The notes beneath the pieces are model-generated. The model made no database searches, was not told the origin of the DNA, and saw only the letters and a program-made list of their open reading frames with translations. Source: Chloroflexota bacterium (GTDB lineage: Bacteria; Chloroflexota; Dehalococcoidia; Lucifugimonadales; JADFKI01). Taken from it: DNA of 6,693 nt. Position 1 is the first letter of the stretch. Every line of letters starts with the position of its first letter. The stretch covers positions 1 to 6,693 of the forward strand of contig JADFKI010000210.1 in assembly GCA_022565015.1 (NCBI GenBank), read 5' to 3'. This document shows positions 1-5,369 of the stretch, piece after piece. A program made the position numbers and the translations under genes.

Positions 1-873
1 CTCCTGTGAGAAGAAGGCCACGTGAGGCGTTATTATGGCGTTATCCAGATGCAGAAGGGGATTATCGGGCGATGGGTGCGGGTCCACGAGGACATCGAGA
101 CCGGCGCCGCCTATTTGCCCATTTCTGAGGGCGTCGACAAGGGCAGCCTCGTCGATCAGCGGCCCTCTGGCGCAGTTGATGATGAACGACGTAGGCTTCA
201 TCATCTCCAGCTCCGCCTTGCCGATGAGGTTCGTCGTCTCATTGTTAAGCGGCGAATGCAGGCTGACAAAATCCGACTCCCTGAGCAGCGTAGGAAGGTC
301 CGTCAACTTCACCCCAAGCTCTGCTGCCGCGTCGTCGCTCACGTAGGGGTCCTGGGCGAGAACCTTCATGCCGAACGCCCCGGCCTTCACAGCTACGGCT
401 CTGCCGATTCTGCCGAAGCCAACGACGCCGATGGTCTTGCCTTTCAGTCTCAGGATAGGCATGTCCAGCGCCACGCTGCCCCAGCCCGTCGTCCTCACGG
501 AGCTGTTGAACAGGGAAATTCGCCGGTTCCAGTCCAGAAGAAGCCCCATGACGTGGTCGGACACCTCCTCGACGCAGTAGTCGGGCACATACGTCACGGC
601 TATGCCAAGCTCGGTGGCGGTGTCCACGGCGATGTTATCGTATCCGACCCCAAAACGGCCTATGACGACACACTTTTCGGCGGCCCGCACCACCCTTTCA
701 GTAACCTGTGCAAAACAGGTGAGGATGCCGTCCACATCTCCGGCCAGGGACACCAACGTCTCTTCGTTGCCGTCCGGCGCGACCACCAGCTCCGCGCCTA
801 TCTTCGCGAGCACCGCCCGCTCGGGCTCAACCGAGGGCCAGACGTAGTCGGTCAACAGTACTTTGAAAGTCAA
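1..873 (-). CDS. D-isomer-specific 2-hydroxyacid dehydrogenase, C-terminus cut by window edge
   Basis: A frame of 291 codons is open from a TTG at 873 to the window edge; the last residues are missing (family length about 310-340). The protein has the two-domain layout of NAD-dependent D-2-hydroxyacid dehydrogenases: a flavodoxin-like catalytic N-terminus (residues 4-100), then a Rossmann domain with GFGRIG at 152-157 and an acidic residue at the end of strand 2 (Asp175), which favours NAD over NADP. The substrate-binding and catalytic Arg is in NCARG (Arg236) and the catalytic His in TPH (His284). The C-terminal TPHVAFFSQE resembles the CtBP-like branch. The usual catalytic Glu of the DVxxxEP motif is not in place; the sequence reads DVLVDPHP, so Asp264 is the nearest acid. 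The substrate cannot be inferred. The start is supported by a strong ribosome site at 878-885. It follows the RACo-type gene by 56 bases and is probably co-transcribed with it. Family call firm; role in the cluster unknown. Confidence 0.93.
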   Translation of the reverse strand, partial: MTFKVLLTDYVWPSVEPERAVLAKIGAELVVAPDGNEETLVSLAGDVDGILTCFAQVTERVVRAAEKCVVIGRFGVGYDNIAVDTATELGIAVTYVPDYCVEEVSDHVMGLLLDWNRRISLFNSSVRTTGWGSVALDMPILRLKGKTIGVVGFGRIGRAVAVKAGAFGMKVLAQDPYVSDDAAAELGVKLTDLPTLLRESDFVSLHSPLNNETTNLIGKAELEMMKPTSFIINCARGPLIDEAALVDALRNGQIGGAGLDVLVDPHPSPDNPLLHLDNAIITPHVAFFSQE

Positions 874-877
874 TAGT

Positions 878-885
878 CTCCTCCC
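878..885 (-). promoter_or_regulatory. Ribosome binding site deciding the TTG start of the hydroxyacid dehydrogenase
   Basis: GGGAGGAG on the minus strand lies four bases before TTG at 873; the GGAGG core lies six bases before it. No ATG or GTG is seen in this frame between the preceding stop (932-930) and 873, so this site supports TTG as the start. Confidence 0.75.
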
Positions 886-929
886 GAGGTCTTTGGCGTC
901 GAAATGTCTGAAGCGGCCGTAAGGCGGAC

Positions 930-2552
930 CTAAGCCTGCTCGAGTACCATGGGCTTGAACATGCAGCCCTCCACGAATATGTCGAAGAAGTCGGGGGTGG
1001 TTTCCAGCTCCACGTGCTCGATGCCCAGTACAAGCTCCTCTATCTTGCGACGCATAGTACACGAAAGCAGCATAATCGTCGCGCCCTCCAGGGACGCGTT
1101 GCCGACCTTCACTATCTTCTCCCGCGGCAGGTTCGCGATGAAGCCGATGTCCACGGCGTTCTCGACGTCGATGTAGTTGGCGAATCCACCGGCCAGGTAT
1201 AGGTGCTTTATCTTCTCCAGCGGCTCGCCGTAATTGCGTAGAACGATGTACTGGCCGGCGTAGTTCGCCGACTTGGCCTGCGCCAGCGCGCTGATGTCGG
1301 CCCTGGACAGCGACATGCCCTCTTCGGGAGCGAAGAAGAATTTTCCTTCCCCGTTGGCAAATGCCCCGAGCTCATTCATCTTGCCGGTCTTTCGAAGGCC
1401 CGCCAACAGGTCGACGAGGCCTGAGCCGCAGATGCCCTGCGGCCGTGCGCCACCTATAGTCTCGATCACGAACCCCTCTTCGGTGAACTTGACCGACTCC
1501 ACGGCGCCGTCGTAGCCAGGCATGCCGTAGGTCACCTCGCCGCCTTCGAACGCCGGTCCGGCGGGACAGGACGCCACCATCATTTTGTGGCGATTACCGA
1601 CGACCACCTCCGTATTGGTGCCGACGTCAACCAGCATCACTACGTCTTCCTGCTCATCCATGCCTACCGCAAGCATGTCGGCCGCCATGTCGGCCCCGAC
1701 GTGACTCCCAATGAGCGGGCCGCCGTAGACGTTTGCGCCGGGAAATACCCTGATTCCAAGCTCCTTCGCAGAGACGTTCAGGACCGTGGACTCTCTCTTG
1801 CCCTCGTCAAATTCCAGCTCGGTCACGGACTTGTAAGGCTTTTCCCCAATGCTCTGAACGTCCAGTCCAAAGAATATGTCCCGCATGGTCGCGTTTCCGA
1901 CGACGACCACGTCGTAGATGCGCCTGCGGTGGAACCCCATCTTCCTCGCCAGGTCGCCGATCTCGAAGTTTATCGCGGAGACCATGACCTGTCGCAATTC
2001 GCCGTGGAACGGGCCGCCGTCGTACGAGATGCGATGCATGATGTCGCTGCCGCCGAAACGCTGCGGGTTCTCGAACGAGGCCGTGTACAGTATCTCGCCG
2101 GTCTCGAGGTCTGCGAGGTTCATCACCACGGTCGTCGTGCCGAGGTCTACGGCGAGCCCGTAAATATGACCTCTGTAGTCGTCGAACCTGTCGTCCCGCA
2201 GGAACACGCCATCTTCGCGCCGCACAACGGCCGGGTCCAGAGGTACATCGCGTTTCAGCGAATCCGTGAGTATGCGGGGTTGCCTGCGAAGCACGGTGAA
2301 TTCGACGTCGGCCTCCGCGTCGACAACACGAGCCTGGCAGGCCAGGCGATAGCTGTCGCGGAGAAACCCTTCAGAGCCGGAAAGGGGACTGAGGGCCTCC
2401 ATGCCGCGCCTGATTTCGACGATGCATTCGTGGCACTCTCCGGTCCTGCCGCACGAGGTCGGCACCCTGAGCTTTAAGGCGTCGGCGTAGTCGAATATCG
2501 ATTCGCCGGGTGCGGATTCAAGCCTCTGCCGGTCGTGGTAAAGCGGTGCCAT
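930..2552 (-). CDS. RACo-type reductive activator of corrinoid proteins (2Fe-2S ferredoxin + ASKHA ATPase, DUF4445)
   Basis: 540 residues. The N-terminal ferredoxin-like domain has Cys34, Cys40, Cys43 and Cys72 (CX5CX2CX28C), a 2Fe-2S ligand pattern. A linker follows, and from about residue 130 an ASKHA (actin/Hsp70-type) ATPase: phosphate-1 motif VDLGTTT at 135-141, a second glycine loop VDVGTNTE at 308-315, GICGSGLVDLL at 373-383, and adenosine motif LAGGFANY at 453-460. This is the architecture of RACo from carbon-monoxide and O-demethylating acetogens and of the related RamA logic: ATP-driven reduction of inactive Co(II) corrinoid to Co(I). It is somewhat shorter than typical RACo (about 600 or more). 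The corrinoid protein about 840 bases upstream is the obvious client. It starts 48 bases after the SRPBCC stop, has no visible Shine-Dalgarno site, and has its own promoter-like hexamer. The family call is firm; the exact client is inferred. Confidence 0.95.
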   Translation of the reverse strand: MAPLYHDRQRLESAPGESIFDYADALKLRVPTSCGRTGECHECIVEIRRGMEALSPLSGSEGFLRDSYRLACQARVVDAEADVEFTVLRRQPRILTDSLKRDVPLDPAVVRREDGVFLRDDRFDDYRGHIYGLAVDLGTTTVVMNLADLETGEILYTASFENPQRFGGSDIMHRISYDGGPFHGELRQVMVSAINFEIGDLARKMGFHRRRIYDVVVVGNATMRDIFFGLDVQSIGEKPYKSVTELEFDEGKRESTVLNVSAKELGIRVFPGANVYGGPLIGSHVGADMAADMLAVGMDEQEDVVMLVDVGTNTEVVVGNRHKMMVASCPAGPAFEGGEVTYGMPGYDGAVESVKFTEEGFVIETIGGARPQGICGSGLVDLLAGLRKTGKMNELGAFANGEGKFFFAPEEGMSLSRADISALAQAKSANYAGQYIVLRNYGEPLEKIKHLYLAGGFANYIDVENAVDIGFIANLPREKIVKVGNASLEGATIMLLSCTMRRKIEELVLGIEHVELETTPDFFDIFVEGCMFKPMVLEQA

Positions 2553-2558
2553 GAAGGT

Positions 2559-2567
2559 ATTCTAACA
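2559..2567 (-). promoter_or_regulatory. Candidate extended -10 promoter placed for a leaderless RACo-type mRNA
   Basis: On the minus strand TGTTAGAAT carries an extended -10 (TGn plus TAGAAT, 5 of 6 to consensus). Its last base is six bases before the ATG at 2552, so transcription would start at or within a base or two of the ATG. No convincing -35 is seen at 16-18 bases and no ribosome site precedes the ATG, which fits leaderless expression. This is sequence reading only. Confidence 0.35.
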
Positions 2568-2600
2568 TCACGGCCGACACCAAGAGCGACCCGCGCCTGA

Positions 2601-3038
2601 TTACTCCGTGGCCCTCTCTGATTCCAGATAACGCTTGAGGTTCTCGTGGTCCTCTCGCATCTGCTTGCGGAGCTTACGAATGAGCAGCGGCCCGGCCATC
2701 TTCATGACGCCAGACAGGTCCGTCGTCGTCGAGACGTGGACCTCGGTCGCCCCGGAGGCCTCCTCGAGAACGTATCGAGACTCCATCGGCACCGGGCCCG
2801 AGGTGCTCCTTGCGGCGTAAACGCGGTTGGGGATGCACTCGGTCACGGTGAAGTCCTGCTTCACCCGCATGCCCATCATCTTGCTGACCACGTAGCAGGT
2901 CGTGCCGACATCGACAGGTCCCTCGGAGGTCTGGGCCGCCTCGGCGATGTATTTGGCCCAGCGCGGCATATTTTCCGCCCTCGAAAGGAAGGCGAACACC
3001 TCGGCGATGGGCCGGTTTATCACAACGCTGTGCTCCAT
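2601..3038 (-). CDS. SRPBCC-superfamily (START/Bet v1-like) protein, possible ligand-binding accessory
   Basis: 145 residues from ATG 3038. The opening MEHSVVINRPIAEVFAFLS followed by an N-x-PRWAKYI stretch is the classic first strand and helix of SRPBCC / polyketide-cyclase-like proteins. A mid-region of beta strands (VKQDFTVTECIPNRVYAA, then MESRYVLEE and TEVHVSTTTDL) follows, and a long amphipathic C-terminal helix (about residues 113-140) closes the cavity. No catalytic residues can be assigned; members bind hydrophobic or aromatic ligands, or are cyclases, lipid carriers or uncharacterised. The frame is open upstream to TTG codons at 3053 and 3059. AGAAGG lies seven bases before TTG 3053, so an N-terminus five residues longer is possible; ATG 3038 is chosen because the domain begins there. 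It lies between the four-cysteine protein and the RACo-type gene, so an accessory role in substrate handling is a guess from context. Confidence 0.85.
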   Translation of the reverse strand: MEHSVVINRPIAEVFAFLSRAENMPRWAKYIAEAAQTSEGPVDVGTTCYVVSKMMGMRVKQDFTVTECIPNRVYAARSTSGPVPMESRYVLEEASGATEVHVSTTTDLSGVMKMAGPLLIRKLRKQMREDHENLKRYLESERATE

Positions 3039-3118
3039 CCTCGTCTCTGCCAATGTCAAACCTTCTTTTGGGGCGGCTATTTACCTTAATTCGATGCCTC
3101 GGGTTGCATAGCGATGCG

Positions 3119-3367
3119 CTAGACTTCCCAGGCGCCGCGGTAGTCCAGATTGTCGTCGCTGAGGCAGTTAAACAGCTCGCCTTCGGGGACGGCGCGGTCC
3201 TGATTGCGACAGCCGAAGTTCGCCGTGCAGCGGTCTTTTACGTCTTTGTAGGGACACCGCCACGTCGATACCTCGCCGACCGTATCCGACATATCTCTGA
3301 ATATGTCGGATAGTCGCGATACGCTCTTCCGGTAGCGCTCTCTGTCAACAGGTTGGTCCAATTCCAC
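3119..3367 (-). CDS. Small four-cysteine protein of unknown function in the corrinoid gene set
   Basis: 82 codons from GTG 3367. A better-spaced alternative is TTG 3361 (80 residues): GAGAGG lies seven bases before TTG but only one before GTG. I do not recognise a named family. The N-terminal half is charged and helical; the C-terminal half holds four cysteines, Cys38, Cys47, Cys53 and Cys68 (CX8CX5CX14C), set in RCPYKDVKDRC and FGCRNQ, and ends LDYRGAWEV. Four spaced cysteines with Arg/Lys/Asp around them suggest a zinc site or an iron-sulfur cluster, but the spacing is no standard ferredoxin pattern. There is no signal peptide or membrane segment. It starts 20 bases after the corrinoid-protein stop and is followed 80 bases later by the SRPBCC gene, so it is very likely in the same operon. 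Codons 19-28 hold a perfect 12-bp inverted repeat. Confidence 0.75.
   Translation of the reverse strand: MELDQPVDRERYRKSVSRLSDIFRDMSDTVGEVSTWRCPYKDVKDRCTANFGCRNQDRAVPEGELFNCLSDDNLDYRGAWEV
3283..3312. repeat. Perfect 12-bp inverted repeat with 6-base loop inside the four-cysteine gene
   Basis: TATCCGACATAT at 3283-3294 and its exact reverse complement ATATGTCGGATA at 3301-3312 flank the loop CTCTGA. The arms encode the SD-IFR-DMSD stretch of the small protein. Neither strand has a T-run after the repeat, so it is not an intrinsic terminator. It could form an mRNA hairpin or be a dimeric-protein site. An outer pair, CGTATC at 3281-3286 and GATACG at 3318-3323, is also complementary. Confidence 0.8.
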
Positions 3368-3387
3368 GCCTCTCGCGCCAATCTCGG

Positions 3388-4152
3388 CTAATCACTGGTC
3401 TCCGCGGGCACAGATTCCGGCTCCTCGATGCCAACGAAGCGCTTGGCGATATCGACGCATTCAATTGCGTTCTCGCCATAGCCGTCTGCGCCCATATCAT
3501 CGGCGAACTCCTGCGACAGCGGGGCCCCGCCGACCATGACCTTAAGGCCCTCGCGGAGGCCCATCTCCTCGAACGCCTCGATGGTCTTGCCCATGTTGGG
3601 CATGGTCGTGGTCAGGAGCGCGGACATGCCCAGGACCCCTGCCTCGTGCTCCATGACGGCATCGATGAACTCCTGCGGTTTCGTATCCACTCCCAGGTCA
3701 TGCACGTTGAATCCGGCGCCGCGCAGCATCATGATGCAAAGGTTCTTGCCGATGTCGTGGAGGTCGCCCTTGACCGTGCCCATGATTATCGTGCCGATTG
3801 GCTCGATTCCGGAGGCCGCGAGGATGGGCTCGATATAGGCCATGCCGGCCTTCATGGCCCTGGCCGCCACAAGGACTTCGGGTACGAAGATAAAGTTGTC
3901 GCGGAACTTGATGCCGACGATAGCCATCCCGGCGATCAGGCCGTCGTCGAGAATATCGTTGGCGCCGTAACCCTCGTCCAGGGCCTGCTTGGTCAGTCGG
4001 TCGACCTCGTGGTGATTGCCGTTTATCAGGTTGTAGGCAAGGTCATGCATTATCGGGTCCGTACCCTCGAAAAGCCCGGTAATATGCTTGACCTCGAAAG
4101 GCCTCGAGATGTATTCCATCTCCTTGTTCAAGCCTTCGTTATGAAACGGCAT
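3388..4152 (-). CDS. Corrinoid-binding methyltransferase protein (MtaC/MtbC-like, B12-binding)
   Basis: 254 residues from ATG 4152. An N-terminal extension (1-30) is followed by a helical cap domain (about 33-112, with GLIAGMAIVGIKF and VPEVLVAARAMKAG typical of MtaC/MtbC/MetH caps), then a Rossmann-like B12 domain. The cobalt-ligand motif is GDLHDIGKN, with Asp130, His132 and Gly135 giving DxHxxG; the later cofactor contacts are the MSALLTTTM stretch (Ser177) and VMVGGAPL at 205-212. The protein shuttles a methyl group on cob(I)amide between two methyltransferases. The frame is open to a TTG at 4167, but GGGAG at 4161-4165 is eight bases before ATG 4152. At 254 residues it is longer than usual members (about 210-220), the excess being the N-terminal extension. 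It lies downstream of the MtaA-like gene and upstream of the RACo-type activator. Family call firm; the methyl donor is unknown. Confidence 0.96.
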   Translation of the reverse strand: MPFHNEGLNKEMEYISRPFEVKHITGLFEGTDPIMHDLAYNLINGNHHEVDRLTKQALDEGYGANDILDDGLIAGMAIVGIKFRDNFIFVPEVLVAARAMKAGMAYIEPILAASGIEPIGTIIMGTVKGDLHDIGKNLCIMMLRGAGFNVHDLGVDTKPQEFIDAVMEHEAGVLGMSALLTTTMPNMGKTIEAFEEMGLREGLKVMVGGAPLSQEFADDMGADGYGENAIECVDIAKRFVGIEEPESVPAETSD

Positions 4153-4160
4153 TCCCGATA

Positions 4161-4165
4161 CTCCC
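4161..4165 (-). promoter_or_regulatory. Ribosome binding site supporting ATG 4152 of the corrinoid protein
   Basis: GGGAG on the minus strand, eight bases before ATG 4152. It overlaps the upstream TTG (4167), which therefore has no comparable site of its own. Confidence 0.55.
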
Positions 4166-4220
4166 AACTTATGCGCTCTACGACGGCTGCGGACCTTTGG
4201 CCGTCACAGCCAGTTCGATA

Positions 4221-4234
4221 ACTACCCTGGTAGT
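4221..4234. promoter_or_regulatory. Operator-like palindrome over the start region of the corrinoid-protein promoter
   Basis: ACTACC and GGTAGT are exact reverse complements separated by two bases (ACTACCCTGGTAGT). The site overlaps the candidate -10 hexamer at 4232-4237 and the expected transcription start near 4225, where a repressor would block initiation. No regulator gene is in the window. Confidence 0.4.
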
Positions 4235-4260
4235 AAACGATTTTATCAGTTGATATTCAA
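4232..4260 (-). promoter_or_regulatory. Candidate sigma-70-type promoter for the corrinoid-protein operon
   Basis: Minus strand: TTGAAT (4260-4255, 4 of 6 to -35), 17-base spacer, TTTACT (4237-4232, 4 of 6 to -10). It lies in an AT-richer patch of an otherwise GC-rich gap, about 75 bases before the corrinoid-protein ATG. An alternative -10, TAAAAT, lies in the spacer without a good -35. Confidence 0.4.
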
Positions 4261-4288
4261 ACAGGCCACCAAAGGCGCTCTTCACCAA

Positions 4289-4312
4289 GAGAGCGGCCCG
4301 TGGGCCGCCCTC
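4289..4312 (-). terminator. GC-rich hairpin 22 bases after the methyltransferase stop (terminator or attenuator)
   Basis: Arms GAGGGCGGCC and GGCCGCTCTC (minus strand) pair over 10 bp around a CACG loop. The single non-Watson-Crick pair is G-U in minus-strand RNA but A-C on the plus strand, so the structure suits transcription of the minus strand. No T-run follows, so it is not a canonical intrinsic terminator. A second, weaker hairpin (4276-4282 with 4287-4295) shares one arm and would compete with it. Confidence 0.45.
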
Positions 4313-4334
4313 ACAATCGTCCTTTCATCGAGGG

Positions 4335-5369
4335 CTAATCGTGCTCTTCGTGCCACGCCCTGACGGCGTTCGGTATCTCGATGAGGTTCTCGAGCTTCGT
4401 TGCCAGCGGAATGGCGCATTCCGGCGCAATCATCGCTACGCCCGCGTCCATGCACTTGTATACCTCGCCGCGCACCTCTTCCGGGCCACGCGCGTACAGC
4501 GTCTCGGGGTTGTTGATGTTGCCGACGAGCCGGATTCCGTTGGCGACCGCATCCATCGCCGCCTGCGGGTCGTTCTTGGAGTCGAAATGGAACGCTGCCA
4601 TACCGGTCTGCGCGATGTATGCCATCCGGTCCAGCGTGTTGCCGCAGATGTGCAGGATGAGGGGCACGTCCAGCCGCTCCGCCATCTCCTGATGTATCTC
4701 CAGAAGGAACCGCCGATAGTACTCCCCGCTCACGAGATCGCCGGTGGCATGGTCGGGGAACGTCAGCACGTCGGCGCCGGCGTCGATCTGCGCCTGCCCG
4801 AACAGCACCGAGATCTCCTTGAGCTTGTGCAGGGCCCTCATGGTGGAGTCGGGGTCGTCCACGGTCATCAGCAGGAACGGCTCCACTCCGAAGACGTGAT
4901 ACGCCAGCGTCCAGGGACCCATCGTCTTGCCGATGACGGCGACCTCGTCACCGAGCTCCTCTTTAAGCAGACGTATCGCCTGGGTAATGGCGATGTTGTC
5001 CGGGTGCTCGAGAAAGCCGGGGGGAATCTTGACGTCGTCGGCGCCCTTCCAAATGGGATTATTCATCCGCACCGTGGGCCAGTTGTCTTTTTCCTCCCAC
5101 TGCATATCGCAGCCCAGGGCGGACGACTCCTGGATGATGGAAAAGTATGGCATAACGGCGTCGAAGCCAAGCTCGGTATGGCCCGTCGCTGCCAGGCGCG
5201 CGGCAAGCTCGGGGTCGCGGCAGGCGTCGGGAAAGGGCGCGTCGACCAGGTCCATGAGCTCGACGGTGGCAACGTTCGTGGGATTGGCCACGGGCGTGCG
5301 GTCGACGGGCCTGCCGGCCAGCGCGTTCATCACCCGTTCGCGCGGCGTCATCGTTTCATTTAGTGGCAT
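4335..5369 (-). CDS. MtaA/CmuA-family methyltransferase (uroporphyrinogen decarboxylase-like, zinc site)
   Basis: 344 residues from ATG 5369, close to the usual length of about 340. The opening MTPRERVMNALAG-PVDR-PV is typical of MtaA/CmuA and UroD-fold methyltransferases, and VELMDLVDAPFPDACRDPELAARLA closely echoes methanogen MtaA. The zinc ligands are visible: His240 and Cys242 in HICGNT and Cys318 in APECAIPL, 76 residues after Cys242. The (beta/alpha)8 barrel includes DAGADVLTFPDHATGDLVS (198-216). In methanogens MtaA moves methyl from the corrinoid protein to coenzyme M; bacterial relatives demethylate substrates or act in chloromethane use, so the direction here is open. GAGG lies eight bases before ATG 5369; a second ATG at 5351 (MTPRERV) lies just after the DUF4268 stop and lacks a ribosome site. 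The ATG 5369 start overlaps the preceding gene by 14 bases. The corrinoid protein follows about 180 bases downstream. Confidence 0.95.
   Translation of the reverse strand: MPLNETMTPRERVMNALAGRPVDRTPVANPTNVATVELMDLVDAPFPDACRDPELAARLAATGHTELGFDAVMPYFSIIQESSALGCDMQWEEKDNWPTVRMNNPIWKGADDVKIPPGFLEHPDNIAITQAIRLLKEELGDEVAVIGKTMGPWTLAYHVFGVEPFLLMTVDDPDSTMRALHKLKEISVLFGQAQIDAGADVLTFPDHATGDLVSGEYYRRFLLEIHQEMAERLDVPLILHICGNTLDRMAYIAQTGMAAFHFDSKNDPQAAMDAVANGIRLVGNINNPETLYARGPEEVRGEVYKCMDAGVAMIAPECAIPLATKLENLIEIPNAVRAWHEEHD

Noticed and set aside
22..876. Long plus-strand open frame of 284 codons
   Set aside because: It is antisense to the hydroxyacid dehydrogenase, whose GFGRIG, ARG and TPH motifs are clear; the plus-strand translation has no recognisable domain and is rich in Arg/His as expected of GC-rich antisense frames.
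1587..2477. Plus-strand open frame of 296 codons
   Set aside because: Antisense to the RACo-type gene; no family features in its translation.
3054..3059. TTGACA consensus -35 hexamer on the minus strand
   Set aside because: It sits at the 5' end of the SRPBCC frame and has no acceptable -10 hexamer 16-18 bases downstream.
3646..4221. Plus-strand open frame of 191 codons
   Set aside because: Antisense of the corrinoid-binding protein; low-complexity His/Val/Asp composition typical of a shadow frame.
4341..5363. Plus-strand open frame of 340 codons
   Set aside because: Exact antisense shadow of the MtaA-like methyltransferase; no domain features, while the minus strand carries the full family pattern.
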